Source: Arthrobacter endolithicus
GTDB taxonomy: Bacteria; Actinomycetota; Actinomycetes; Actinomycetales; Micrococcaceae
Assembly: GCF_026627425.1 (NCBI RefSeq)
Contig: NZ_JAPNLH010000017.1
Location: 1-64,000 of the forward strand
Direction of reading: 5' to 3'
DNA: 64,000 nucleotides
Shown: positions 50,443 through 59,517 of the stretch, piece after piece
Layout of the letters: each line of letters opens with the position of its first letter
Numbering within the stretch: position 1 is the stretch's first letter
Program-made: the position numbers and the translations under genes
The notes under the pieces: generated by a model
The model's input: the letters and a program-made list of their open reading frames with translations, nothing else
Databases searched by the model: none
What the model was told of the DNA's origin: nothing

Positions 50443-51771
50443 TCAGTGGGCGTTGGTGGTCGGTCTGGCGTTGACTCCCTTCCCTGTTCCGGATACAGGC
50501 CGGTCTCCCCGACGCCGAAGTGTGAGCATAACCAAGCCGGCCGCCAGCAGACAGGCTGCCAGGAAGACTGACGCTGCCAGGAAGCTGCCGTGTGTAGCGT
50601 CCTGAAGGAAGCCACCGACGTATGGCCCGACAAAACCGCCTAGGTTGCCGACGGCGTTAATGAGACCCATTGCTGTCCCGGCCACCGCAATAGGCATGGC
50701 TCGGGAAGCTGCGGCCCAGAACGGTCCATCGTAAGCCAGCGCACCCGCAACGGCGATGCTGATGAAGGCGATGGCCAGGAAGGGCATCGAGTTTCCGGTG
50801 GCGACCGAGATAACCAAGGCCACGGCACCGACCGCCATGGACAGCAGTACATGGGTTGAGTAGCGTCCGGATTTATCGGCTGCTTTGGCGTTGTACCAAA
50901 GTCCGAACATAGCTAGGACGTATGGGATTGCAGTGACGAAGCCGACTTCGATCGAGGATCCCCCGGTAATCGTCTTGACGACTTTGGGAAGCCAGATATT
51001 GATGCCGTAGAAACCGATTTGGATCAGGAAGTAGACAAGTGTCAGTCGCCAGACGACGCTGTTCGCAAAGACGCTGCGGATGCTGGCATGTGCGTGCTCA
51101 GGTTCGGCTGCCGCATCGGCTGCGAGCCCGTCTTCGATGTAGGCCCGCTCCTCGGCTGTGCACCACTTGGCGTCCCTTGGCCGGTCGGCGACGAAGATCC
51201 ACCAGATGGGTGCGGCGATGACAAAGGGGAAGATGCCCTCAACGATGAAAAGCATTCGCCAATCAGAGAACGAAAGAATCCATCCGGACAAGGGAGCGGT
51301 GATGATCGAGGCGATGGCGATATTCATCATCCAAAATGCGTAGGCACGGGCGCGTTCCTTAGCCGGGAACCAGTGGCTGATCAGCACCAGGATTGCCGGC
51401 CAGATTCCCGCCTCAGCGACGCCGAGGAAGAAGCGTACGACCAGGAGTTGGCCGAAATTCTGGACGAAGCCGCCCAAAACGGCCAGCACGCCCCAGATGA
51501 GGATCATGATGCCGACGAATTTTTTTGCGCTCCATCTCTCGGCGAGATATCCGCCGGGGATTTGGAGGGTCAGGTATCCGATAAAGAAGATACCGGCGGC
51601 CAAGCCCTGTTGGGCGGCGTCGATGCCAAGATCTTTGTGTAGACCGTTAAGGGCGAAACCGATATTGGTACGGTCCATGAACGAGATGATGTAGACGATG
51701 ATGGCGACGGGAATGAGTCGGGTCCATCGTTTCCTGCCAGAGGATCGAACTCCGTTAGCCACACTGGTCAC
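50443..51771 (-). CDS. MFS transporter, anion:cation symporter (sugar acid/carboxylate) type
   Basis: GTG 51771 is chosen because GGAAGGA lies 6 nt upstream; ATG 51786 has poor spacing. The 442-residue protein has twelve predicted membrane segments. The ACS-family motifs are clear: IISFMDRTNIGFAL in TM1, GIFFIGYLTLQIPGGYLAERWSAKKFVG, VRFFLGVAEAGIWPAILVLISHWFPAKERARA, and LINAVGNLGGFVGPYVGGFL. Relatives carry galactonate, glucarate, tartrate or phthalate. The sugar-oxidation operon nearby (52976-57880) makes a sugar acid a reasonable guess, but the substrate is not shown. It has its own hairpin terminator and a TCCTATAGGA palindrome upstream (51788-51800 area). Confidence 0.9.
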   Translation of the reverse strand: MTSVANGVRSSGRKRWTRLIPVAIIVYIISFMDRTNIGFALNGLHKDLGIDAAQQGLAAGIFFIGYLTLQIPGGYLAERWSAKKFVGIMILIWGVLAVLGGFVQNFGQLLVVRFFLGVAEAGIWPAILVLISHWFPAKERARAYAFWMMNIAIASIITAPLSGWILSFSDWRMLFIVEGIFPFVIAAPIWWIFVADRPRDAKWCTAEERAYIEDGLAADAAAEPEHAHASIRSVFANSVVWRLTLVYFLIQIGFYGINIWLPKVVKTITGGSSIEVGFVTAIPYVLAMFGLWYNAKAADKSGRYSTHVLLSMAVGAVALVISVATGNSMPFLAIAFISIAVAGALAYDGPFWAAASRAMPIAVAGTAMGLINAVGNLGGFVGPYVGGFLQDATHGSFLAASVFLAACLLAAGLVMLTLRRRGDRPVSGTGKGVNARPTTNAH

Positions 51772-52054
51772 GATGTGTCCTTCCATATTTCCTATAGGAT
51801 CTCTTAAGCATGAATGCGATCTACGTCACTGTCAACAGCGACGGATCGAAGTGCCTGACCCAGAAAAGGTCCTGGCGTGCCGACGGTGGATAGCGGTAGT
51901 CAAGGGGGCCGGTCGTGCCCTGACGGCCCCGGCCGGACGGTTCCTGGCCGGCACAATATTTCCACAGGTCAGGACCCGGCTGGTCTCTGACGTTGACACA
52001 AAATCCGCCAAAATGCGGAGCCGAACGTACGGTCTCCACTTTAGACTCGGGGTT

Positions 52055-52747
52055 ATGACGCCAAGTGGGAAACAGCACGCGCGGGCAGAGCATCGCTGGC
52101 CGGCGGCAGTCGGATTGCTTGTGGCGTTGGCCCTGTATGCCACGCTACCGGGTACTTTTTTGCCGGGACTGCGCTACGCCGTGGTGGGGATAGGGCTTAC
52201 GATGCTGATACCGGTAGTGCTCTTGAATCCCCATCGGCTGCGGCATCAGAGCCGGTGGTCCAAATATGTCGCGACAGGCCAGGCACTGTTGTTGGTTGCA
52301 GCGAACGAAGTCGCGTTGATTCAGCTCATTATTTTGCTCACCACGGGCGGCAGCGGGAGTGGTTCACGGGATTTGCTTTCTGCTTTGCAGGTGTGGGCAA
52401 CCAACGTTATTGCCTTCGCCTTGGTTTTTTGGGAGCTGGATCGCGGAGGCCCGGTCACTCGTCGCCACGCTCCACGGAAGGAACTGCCCGCAGCTGATTT
52501 CAGGTTTCCCCAGGATGAAGACCGTGATGCTGTTGAAGAAGTGGCGTCACGATCATCGGAGCGGATCGACTGGGTGGCCTCGTTTTTCGACTATTTTTAC
52601 TTCTCACTCTCCAATTCCATGGCATTTAGCCCCACGGACACCATGCCCTTGTCACTTAGGGCAAAGGGACTTATGGCCGTGGAGTCCTTTAGTGCCTTCG
52701 TCCTGTTGGCTCTGGTCATCGCCCGCGCGGTGTCATTACTGCGGTGA
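52055..52747 (+). CDS. DUF1345-like integral membrane protein
   Basis: The start chosen is ATG 52055, giving 230 residues; longer openings reach into the divergent promoter region. Four to five hydrophobic segments: WPAAVGLLVALALYATLP, YAVVGIGLTMLIPVVLL, ALLLVAANEVALIQLIILLT and VWATNVIAFALVFWEL. The C-terminal FFDYFYFSLSNSMAFSPTDTMPLSLRAKGLMAVESF segment is the family signature. Function unknown. Divergent from the MFS gene; the 268-bp gap between them holds AT-rich promoter-like DNA but no gene. Confidence 0.8.
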   Translation: MTPSGKQHARAEHRWPAAVGLLVALALYATLPGTFLPGLRYAVVGIGLTMLIPVVLLNPHRLRHQSRWSKYVATGQALLLVAANEVALIQLIILLTTGGSGSGSRDLLSALQVWATNVIAFALVFWELDRGGPVTRRHAPRKELPAADFRFPQDEDRDAVEEVASRSSERIDWVASFFDYFYFSLSNSMAFSPTDTMPLSLRAKGLMAVESFSAFVLLALVIARAVSLLR

Positions 52748-52975
52748 TGCTGGGTGCTCCTTGATTGCCTGCCGTTGGGACCGGGATAACTAAGCCGACC
52801 GGTCCAGCGGAATAGGCCTTCATGCAGTGGCTGGTTCGGCCACTGGAACCGCAAAAAGAGCTGGAGGATTTCTGCCCCTTCAACATGGGTGCGAAAAGGG
52901 GCAGAGTGTAGACATCGACAAGATCTTTCACAGATCATTGAGCACGTAGGGGTTATGGGGTTCGGAGGAGGAGCA

Positions 52976-53443
52976 ATGATCGGAAGGCGGCGCAACGAAA
53001 TGGCCCAGGAAGTTGTGTATGGCATTGACCGGATGGTGCGCAATGTTGAGACGGGAAGGTTCGAGCGCAGCCTCGCCGGGCTAAGCGCAGTCGGAGCCCT
53101 GGTGACGGCTGCGGAGATATATTTTGAGCATGACAGCGCCAGCTTCGGCAACAAGCTGATGTGGATTCCCGTGGCACTGGGACCGGTAGGAGCGGCAGCA
53201 GGAATTGCGGGCTTTTTCAGCCACCGGATGGCGAAGACCGCCCTTCCGCTGGCATCTGCGATTATTGTTGCCAACGGATTGCAGGGCACTTACCTGCATG
53301 CCCGTGGTATTCATCAAAAGCCCGGCGGCTTCAAAAACTTCCGTTACAACATGGAAATGGGTCCGCCCCTGATGGCGCCGCTGCTGGTGACCATGGTCGG
53401 TGGCATGGGACTGCTGGCTGCGCTTCTGAGGCGGGAGAAGTGA
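52976..53443 (+). CDS. Small membrane protein heading the sugar-oxidation operon
   Basis: The start is ATG 52976 with GGAGGAGG upstream (a stronger RBS than earlier in-frame starts), giving 155 residues. Three or four hydrophobic segments are visible: LAGLSAVGALVTAAEIYF, MWIPVALGPVGAAAGIAGFF, TALPLASAIIVANGLQGTYL and LMAPLLVTMVGGMGLLAALL. It overlaps the next gene by 4 bp. By position it could anchor the dehydrogenase subunits encoded downstream or serve as an electron-transfer partner, but no heme or quinone motif is visible. Confidence 0.75.
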   Translation: MIGRRRNEMAQEVVYGIDRMVRNVETGRFERSLAGLSAVGALVTAAEIYFEHDSASFGNKLMWIPVALGPVGAAAGIAGFFSHRMAKTALPLASAIIVANGLQGTYLHARGIHQKPGGFKNFRYNMEMGPPLMAPLLVTMVGGMGLLAALLRREK

Positions 53444-54102
53444 GCAGGCTTCCGCTGGACCCGTCAGCCGGAGGCGGCCGGTTCCCCGGATTCGATGTGA
53501 TGGCCCAGTCCAAGCATTGGGACGAAGTGACTACCTCCGTTGTCGTTTCGCGGCTGGGCATGCCGCCGGATATCAGGTTTTTTCGCGGAACCGAGGAAGC
53601 GACTGCCAGCGCGCTCTGCGATCAGTTGCTCGACCAACAAAAGCCTCCCCGGGTGCCGGTGGTAAATATGGTCGACGCGCGCCTGGCGGATGAGCAGACG
53701 GACGGCTGGCACTACGACGGGATGGCCCCGGACGGCCAGTCATGGCGCGATTCACTTGCCGCTCTGGACGAAGACGCCATGGCCCATAGCGGCTGCACCT
53801 TCGCGGAGGCCCCTTGGGAGGCCCAGTCGGCGATTTTGCAGGCGGTGCTGGATCTTGGGTCCAAGCCGTGGCACGGAACCCCGGCTGCGCGGATCTGGAG
53901 CCTGTGGACCCGGTACGCGTGCACCGCCTTCTATTCCCACCCGTGGGCCTGGGATGAGATTGGGTTCCCGGGCCCGGCGTATCCGCGCGGTTATAAAAAT
54001 CTCGGTGTCAACGAACCTGGGGGAAAAACCAACAGACTTGAGCCGTTCGAGGTCGCGGACGCCCGGCCCGCGCAGGATCCGCTCCGGAAGGGAAACTCAT
54101 GA
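53440..54102 (+). CDS. Gluconate 2-dehydrogenase subunit 3-like protein
   Basis: GTG 53440 overlaps the stop of the membrane-protein gene by 4 bp; 220 residues. It has VSRLGMPPDIRFFRGTEEATASALCDQLLDQ, DGWHYDGMAPDGQSWRDSLAALDEDAM and FYSHPWAWDEIGFPGPAYPRGYKNL, the pattern of the small (gamma) subunit of membrane sugar dehydrogenases. In characterised enzymes this subunit carries the export signal and partners a GMC flavoprotein; here I see no twin-arginine signal. Followed by a 4-bp overlap with the GMC gene. Confidence 0.8.
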   Translation: MSRLPLDPSAGGGRFPGFDVMAQSKHWDEVTTSVVVSRLGMPPDIRFFRGTEEATASALCDQLLDQQKPPRVPVVNMVDARLADEQTDGWHYDGMAPDGQSWRDSLAALDEDAMAHSGCTFAEAPWEAQSAILQAVLDLGSKPWHGTPAARIWSLWTRYACTAFYSHPWAWDEIGFPGPAYPRGYKNLGVNEPGGKTNRLEPFEVADARPAQDPLRKGNS

Positions 54103-55775
54103 ACTCCGTGCGCGATCGTAACGAGTCAGCGTGGCTGCTGCCCGCGGGACCCGGCATCAACCACCGTCTGCGCGCAGATATGCGTCACTTCGATGACGAG
54201 GAGGAGGTCGACGTCGTCATTATCGGCTGTGGCGCGGGCGGCTCGACTATGGCGCAGCGGCTGGCCCGGGCCGGCTGGAGCGTAGTGGCGATGGATGCCG
54301 GCCCGTTTTGGGACCCGGATAAGGATTGGGTCTCTGACGAGGCCGGTTCCCACCATTTGTATTGGACGGAACCGCGCGTCATCGGCGGCGCGGATCCGGT
54401 CCCCTTGGGATCCAACAATTCCGGCCGCGGCGTCGGCGGTTCGATGGTCCATTACGCCGGCTATGCCCCGCGGTTCCACCCCAGCGACTTCCGCATCCAC
54501 AGCGCCGACGGAGTCGGCACCGACTGGCCTATCGAGTACACCGACCTCAAGCCGTATTACACCGAGATCGAAGAAGAGTTGCCGGTATCCGGCCAGGATT
54601 GGCCGTGGGGCGACCCGCATTCCTATTCGTACAGTCCTAACCCCGTCTCCGGCAATGGAGATATGTTCCTGCGCGGCGCCCTGGCCTGCGGCATCACTGC
54701 CAAGGTGGGACCGGTAGCCATCGCCAACGGCCGCTTCGGTAATAGGCCGCACTGCATCTACCGCGGATTCTGCCTGCAGGGGTGCAAGGTCAATGCAAAG
54801 GCCTCACCGCTGATCACCCACATTCCCGACGCTCTGGCCCATGGTGCCGAGGTCCGCGCGGACTCGATGGTGACCCGGATCGAGGTGGACGAACGCACCG
54901 GAAAAGCCACCGGCGTGCACTACAACCGGCGCGGAAGCCAACGTTTCCAGCGGGCCCGGATGGTCGTCGTCGCCGGTTATTCCATTGAGACGCCCCGGTT
55001 GCTGCTCAATTCCGCGTCAGCACGGTTCCCCGACGGCCTATGCAACGATTTCGATCTGGTGGGCCGCTATCTGATGGTTCAGGGCGCGCCACAGACGGCC
55101 GGCCGTTTCGACGGGGAGGTGCGGATGTACAAGGCTCCACCGCCGGAAGTCAGCACCGAAGAATTCTACGAGACGGATCCGACGAAGCCTTACAAGCGTG
55201 GTTTTTCCATCCAGACGGTGTCTCCGCTGCCGATCACCTGGGCCGAGCATGTGGCCGCGCAGGGGCACTGGGGTGCGGGGTTGCGGCAGTACATGAGCGA
55301 CTATGTGCACTGGTCCTGTCTGGGGGCGCTGTGCGAGTTTCTGCCGCTTCCCGAGAACCGCGTGGTCTTGTCCAGTGAGAAGGACCGCCATGGCCTGCCG
55401 GTGGCCCAGTTCAACTATTCCCAGTGCGACAACGACAAGGCGCTGATGAGGGCAGCCCAATCCGTGATGGAAGATATCCTGCAGGCCGCGGGGGCGGACG
55501 AGGTGATCACCATTGACCGCTACGCCCACCTGGTCGGGGGTGCGCGGATGGGCGCCGACGAACACAGCGGCGTGGTCGACGGCGACTGCCGCAGTTTCGC
55601 CGTACCGAACCTGTATATCACCGACGGCAGCGTCCTGCCCACGGAGGGCAGCGCTAATCCGGCGCTGACCATCATGGCCATCGCGGCCCGGGCCGCTGAC
55701 CGTCTCACCGCCGGCGGCGCAGGAAGCACTGCCGATCGGCTCCCGGTCCCCGTCCGGCGAGGTGCTACCGGATAA
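54099..55775 (+). CDS. GMC-family FAD oxidoreductase (sugar dehydrogenase large subunit)
   Basis: This 558-residue flavoprotein has the dinucleotide fold EVDVVIIGCGAGGSTMAQRLARAGWSVVAMDAG near 40-70. GMC motifs are NSGRGVGGSMVHYAGYAPRF, the small-domain stretch RFGNRPHCIYRGFCLQGCKVNAKAS, and the C-terminal VVDGDCRSFAVPNLYITDGSVLPTEGSANPALTIMAIAARAADRL. It oxidises a sugar or sugar acid and passes electrons on; the substrate is not determined. Coupled to the subunit-3 gene, as in gluconate/sorbitol dehydrogenase operons. Confidence 0.92.
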   Translation: MNSVRDRNESAWLLPAGPGINHRLRADMRHFDDEEEVDVVIIGCGAGGSTMAQRLARAGWSVVAMDAGPFWDPDKDWVSDEAGSHHLYWTEPRVIGGADPVPLGSNNSGRGVGGSMVHYAGYAPRFHPSDFRIHSADGVGTDWPIEYTDLKPYYTEIEEELPVSGQDWPWGDPHSYSYSPNPVSGNGDMFLRGALACGITAKVGPVAIANGRFGNRPHCIYRGFCLQGCKVNAKASPLITHIPDALAHGAEVRADSMVTRIEVDERTGKATGVHYNRRGSQRFQRARMVVVAGYSIETPRLLLNSASARFPDGLCNDFDLVGRYLMVQGAPQTAGRFDGEVRMYKAPPPEVSTEEFYETDPTKPYKRGFSIQTVSPLPITWAEHVAAQGHWGAGLRQYMSDYVHWSCLGALCEFLPLPENRVVLSSEKDRHGLPVAQFNYSQCDNDKALMRAAQSVMEDILQAAGADEVITIDRYAHLVGGARMGADEHSGVVDGDCRSFAVPNLYITDGSVLPTEGSANPALTIMAIAARAADRLTAGGAGSTADRLPVPVRRGATG

Positions 55776-55830
55776 CCACCAAGCGCCGCGGCCACGGCGC
55801 CCCGACCATCTAGACGGAAAGCTGACGGGA

Positions 55831-56934
55831 ATGATTGATCCACTGGTCGACTCGGTCGACGTTAGCGTGTACACAATTCCCACCGATGCACCGGAGGCGG
55901 ACGGCACCATCGCCTGGGATTCCACCACGATGATTCTGGTTCGGATTACCTCCGGTGACACCACCGGCATGGGTTGGACCTATGGTGCCGCCGCCTGCGG
56001 ACAGGTGGTCAGCGGCGTTCTCTCACCGATCATCACTGGCCGAAGTGCGCTCGATATCGGTGGCTGTTGGGAGGCGATGATCAAGGCCGTGCGCAATAGC
56101 GGCCGGCAAGGCGCAGTCGGCTACGCCATCTCCGCAGTGGATATTGCGCTGTGGGACCTCAAAGCACGGCTGCTGGACCTGCCGCTGACCCGACTGCTGG
56201 GGGCCGTCCGCGAGAGTGTTCCGGTCTATGGCAGCGGCGGCTTCACCACCTATACGCCGGAACAGCTGGCCGGTCAGCTCGGCGGCTGGGTCCACGAGCA
56301 GCAGATCCCCCGGGTCAAAATCAAGATCGGTGAATCATGGGGTGGCGATCCGCGGCGGGATCTGTCCCGGATGCGCCAGGCGCGGCAGGTGATCGGTGAC
56401 GACGTCGAACTCTTCGTCGACGCCAACGGCGCCTACAGCCGCAAACAAGCCATCCGGGTGATGAACTCCGCTGCAGACCTCGACATACGCTGGTTCGAAG
56501 AGCCTGTCTCTTCTGACGATCTGGCAGGACTGCGGGAAATCCGCGACGCCGTCTGCGCGGACGTAACGGCCGGGGAATACGGCTTCGACATCTACTACTT
56601 TCAGCGCATGTGCCAAGCGGACGCGGTAGACTGCCTGCAAATCGATGCCTCCCGCTGCGGCGGGATCACCGATTGGATCCGCGCGGCGGCCGTCGCGGCC
56701 TCCCACGGGCTGGACGTCTCCGGTCACTGCGGCCCGCACCTGCACGCGCATGTCGCCGCAGCCACACCCAACCTGCGGCACCTGGAATGGTTCCACGACC
56801 ATGTACGCATCGAATCAATATTCTTTGACGGCACGCTGAATCCGCAGGGAGGCGTCGTCACTCCGGACACATCGGCCCCGGGCAACGGACTGACCCTGCG
56901 CAGCAGCGACATCGGGCCATTCCGGGTCAAATAA
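55831..56934 (+). CDS. Enolase-superfamily (mandelate racemase-type) dehydratase
   Basis: The start is ATG 55831 with GACGGGA upstream; 367 residues. Catalytic features: KxK base pair in RVKIKIG, metal ligands in LFVDANGAYS, RWFEEP and TAGEYGFD, and a C-terminal histidine in SGHCGPHLHAHVAAATPNLRHLEWF. These residues fit a sugar-acid dehydratase or racemase. Between a sugar dehydrogenase and an aldose epimerase, a role in a non-phosphorylated sugar-oxidation route is likely. The precise substrate cannot be read from sequence. Confidence 0.9.
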   Translation: MIDPLVDSVDVSVYTIPTDAPEADGTIAWDSTTMILVRITSGDTTGMGWTYGAAACGQVVSGVLSPIITGRSALDIGGCWEAMIKAVRNSGRQGAVGYAISAVDIALWDLKARLLDLPLTRLLGAVRESVPVYGSGGFTTYTPEQLAGQLGGWVHEQQIPRVKIKIGESWGGDPRRDLSRMRQARQVIGDDVELFVDANGAYSRKQAIRVMNSAADLDIRWFEEPVSSDDLAGLREIRDAVCADVTAGEYGFDIYYFQRMCQADAVDCLQIDASRCGGITDWIRAAAVAASHGLDVSGHCGPHLHAHVAAATPNLRHLEWFHDHVRIESIFFDGTLNPQGGVVTPDTSAPGNGLTLRSSDIGPFRVK

Positions 56935-56962
56935 CCGTCCACCACAAGGTTGGAGCAGAAAA

Positions 56963-57880
56963 ATGCACAAAGCACCATCGGGAAACCAATTCGAGCTCCG
57001 CCATGGCGAGCAGGTTGTCGCCATTACCGAGGTCGGTGCCGGACTGCGGTCCTATCTGGCTGGGGAGCGTCCGGTCATCGACGGGTACCCCGTGACGCAA
57101 CGTTGCACGGGGGCACGGGGGCACTCACTGATTCCGTGGCCCAACCGGATCAAGGCCGGAAAATACAGCTGGGACGGCATCGAACGCCAACTCAATCTCA
57201 CCGAACCGGCCGTCGACGGCGCTATCCATGGGCTCACACGCTGGGCATCGTGGCAATTGCTCGAGCGCGATGAAAATCGCGCCTCGTTCGGGCACGTCCT
57301 GTACGCCTGTCCGGGCTGGGCCTGGGTGCTGGAATGCCGGATCAACTACGAACTGGACGATACAGGCCTGACCGTCCGCACGACCGCGACGAACATCGGC
57401 GAAGGCGCCTGCCCCTACGGCATGGGAGCCCACCCATATCTCAGCGTTGGGACGGAGACGATCGACATTGCCCACGCCCAAGTACCCGGTTCGGTCTATC
57501 TTCCCGTCGACGACATTGGCATCCCCACCGGCCGGGAACCTGTTGAGGGAACGCACTACGATCTGCGCACCGAACAGTTGCTCGGTGCGCGAAAAATCGA
57601 TGTGACCTACACAGAACTGGACCGTGACGAGGATGGCCGGGCCAGGGTCAGGCTTTCCGTGCCCGACGGTCCCGCAGTTGCGCTGTGGGCCGATGAGGGC
57701 TACCCCTATCTGGAAATCTTTACCGGGGACGCCCTCCCCCAGCCGGACCGACGGCGCACCGGCCTGGGCGTCGAACCCATGACCTGTGTGCCAAATGCCT
57801 TCAATTCCGGGGAGGGACTGATCACCCTGGAACCGGGGCAGCAGCACAGTGCGTGCTGGGGCATTGACCCATACGCATAG
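56963..57880 (+). CDS. Aldose 1-epimerase
   Basis: A 305-residue galactose-mutarotase-fold protein with the standard features: GHSLIPWPNRIKAGKYSWDG, AIHGLTRWASW (catalytic His), YGMGAHPYLSVG (second His), and TGLGVEPMTCVPNAFNSGEGLITLEPGQ near the end. It interconverts alpha and beta sugar anomers, supplying the form used by the adjacent dehydrogenase. RBS AAGGTTGGAG-like sequence lies upstream. The gap 57881-58040 to the next gene shows no feature I can support. Confidence 0.93.
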   Translation: MHKAPSGNQFELRHGEQVVAITEVGAGLRSYLAGERPVIDGYPVTQRCTGARGHSLIPWPNRIKAGKYSWDGIERQLNLTEPAVDGAIHGLTRWASWQLLERDENRASFGHVLYACPGWAWVLECRINYELDDTGLTVRTTATNIGEGACPYGMGAHPYLSVGTETIDIAHAQVPGSVYLPVDDIGIPTGREPVEGTHYDLRTEQLLGARKIDVTYTELDRDEDGRARVRLSVPDGPAVALWADEGYPYLEIFTGDALPQPDRRRTGLGVEPMTCVPNAFNSGEGLITLEPGQQHSACWGIDPYA

Positions 57881-58040
57881 GAGAGTCTTCGACGCACAAA
57901 TTGGGCGGGAACAATAGCGGTCGGAACCGGTGTAACGAGCTCCTTGGCTGCCGATACGCCGAGCACATCCGGCTGGCCGGCCACGCCGGACTGCAATATC
58001 CCTCATCGCCGGCAGAGCGCCGGCAGAAAGAAGATATCCA

Positions 58041-59051
58041 ATGAGCACCCCACAGGTAGTTGTGATCACCGGAGCAAGTGCGGGCATCGGCCGGGCTACG
58101 GCGCAGGCGTTTGGAAAGAGGGGCGCCAAGATCGGGCTCTTGGCCCGCGGCCAGGCGGGATTGGACGGCGCGAAGAAGGACGTGGAGGACGCCGGCGGCC
58201 AGGCTCTGGCCATCCCCACGGATGTCTCCGACTACGATCAGGTTGTAGCGGCGGCCGCAGCCGTCGAAGAGGCCTTCGGTCCGATAGACGTGTGGATCAA
58301 CGTTGCGTTCACCTCAGTTTTCGCGCCGTTCATTGACATCAAACCGAAGGAGTTCCAACGCGTCACAGAGGTTGCTTATCTTGGCTTCGTTTACGGAACC
58401 CATGTAGCACTCTCCCGGATGCTCCCCCGCGGCCGCGGCACGATCGTCCAGGTCGGATCTGCCCTGGGGTCGCGGAGTATTCCGCTGCAATCGGCGTACT
58501 GCGGAGCGAAGCATGCTGTCGATGGATTCACCTCCACGATCCGCACCGAGCTGCTGCACGAAAAATCCAACGTGCACATCACGATTGCCCAGATGCCCGC
58601 AGTGAACACACCGCAGTTCTCCTGGGTGCTCTCGCGGCTGCCGAATCACCCGCAACCCGTGCCGCCGATCTACCAGCCCGAGGTCGCCGCCCGAGGCGTG
58701 GTGTTCGCGGCCGACCACCCCGAACGCAAGCAGTACTGGGTCGGAGCGTCAACGGTAGGGACCATCTTCGCCAATAAATTTGCCGCGCCTCTGCTGGACC
58801 GCTACCTCGCCAAGACCGGTTATAAGTCCCAGCAAACCGACGAAAAAGCCAAAGCCGATGCCCCTTACAACCTGTGGGAACCGGTCGACGGCGCCGACGG
58901 CCATGATCATGGCGCGCATGGCGTCTTCGACTCCAAGGCACACTCAATGGCCCCGCAGCTGTGGTTCTCGCACCATGTCCGGTTGGCGACAGGCGGAGCC
59001 TTCGCGGGCCTCGCTCTAACGGTGCTGGCGGTGCGGCGGTTGTTGCGATGA
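58041..59051 (+). CDS. Short-chain dehydrogenase/reductase with C-terminal membrane tail
   Basis: A 336-residue SDR. Cofactor motif [12 protein letters not shown] near the start, DVSD, NVAFTS, catalytic Ser in [12 protein letters not shown] and YxxxK in YCGAKHA. The family core ends near 230. Residues ~275-336 add a charged region and a hydrophobic stretch ([19 protein letters not shown]) that could anchor it to the membrane. Such extended SDRs are common in actinobacteria next to GH15 and cytochrome genes; the substrate is unknown. It overlaps the next small gene by 4 bp. Confidence 0.88.
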   Translation: MSTPQVVVITGASAGIGRATAQAFGKRGAKIGLLARGQAGLDGAKKDVEDAGGQALAIPTDVSDYDQVVAAAAAVEEAFGPIDVWINVAFTSVFAPFIDIKPKEFQRVTEVAYLGFVYGTHVALSRMLPRGRGTIVQVGSALGSRSIPLQSAYCGAKHAVDGFTSTIRTELLHEKSNVHITIAQMPAVNTPQFSWVLSRLPNHPQPVPPIYQPEVAARGVVFAADHPERKQYWVGASTVGTIFANKFAAPLLDRYLAKTGYKSQQTDEKAKADAPYNLWEPVDGADGHDHGAHGVFDSKAHSMAPQLWFSHHVRLATGGAFAGLALTVLAVRRLLR

Positions 59052-59422
59052 TCCCGGACGGCAATGGATACCCGCCCGCCACTGCCGGCGGGGCAGCGCC
59101 TGTGCTGTCGGGACCGGACCAGTGCGGCCCCGACGCAGATATCGTCCGGATCCGCGCCCGGCTTATGCACGGCTTCGGCCCGGGCGCGGATCCGGAAACC
59201 ATCAAGGCATTGACCCGGGACCGGCCGATGCTCGCCGGGCGACCCACGGTGGTCGGTTTGGAGCAGCTGCAGCAGCAGACTCTGCTGGCGCGCGGTGCGC
59301 GCGGCGGACGAATCGCCCGGCTGGTCCGGATTGGCCGCAGCGGCGCGCTGCTGCTGGGCCTTGTCACCGGTCTCGCTGTGGAGCTGCTCAAAATTGTACG
59401 CCAGCGGCGCCGAACGCCCTAG
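59048..59422 (+). CDS. Small protein with C-terminal membrane segment
   Basis: The start is ATG 59048 (ATGA overlap with the SDR stop), giving 124 residues. A hydrophobic segment near the C-terminus ([16 protein letters not shown]) precedes a short basic tail. No family recognised. The tight coupling to a membrane-tailed SDR suggests they work together. It converges on the GH15 gene. Confidence 0.55.
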   Translation: MIPDGNGYPPATAGGAAPVLSGPDQCGPDADIVRIRARLMHGFGPGADPETIKALTRDRPMLAGRPTVVGLEQLQQQTLLARGARGGRIARLVRIGRSGALLLGLVTGLAVELLKIVRQRRRTP

Positions 59423-59517
59423 ACACGGCTTCGCATATTTTTATGGTGGACGACGGCGGCGGGGACGCACCGTCGGCGTCGTCGACCGCGTGCGCGGTGA
59501 ACCTGGAAAACGGACCG

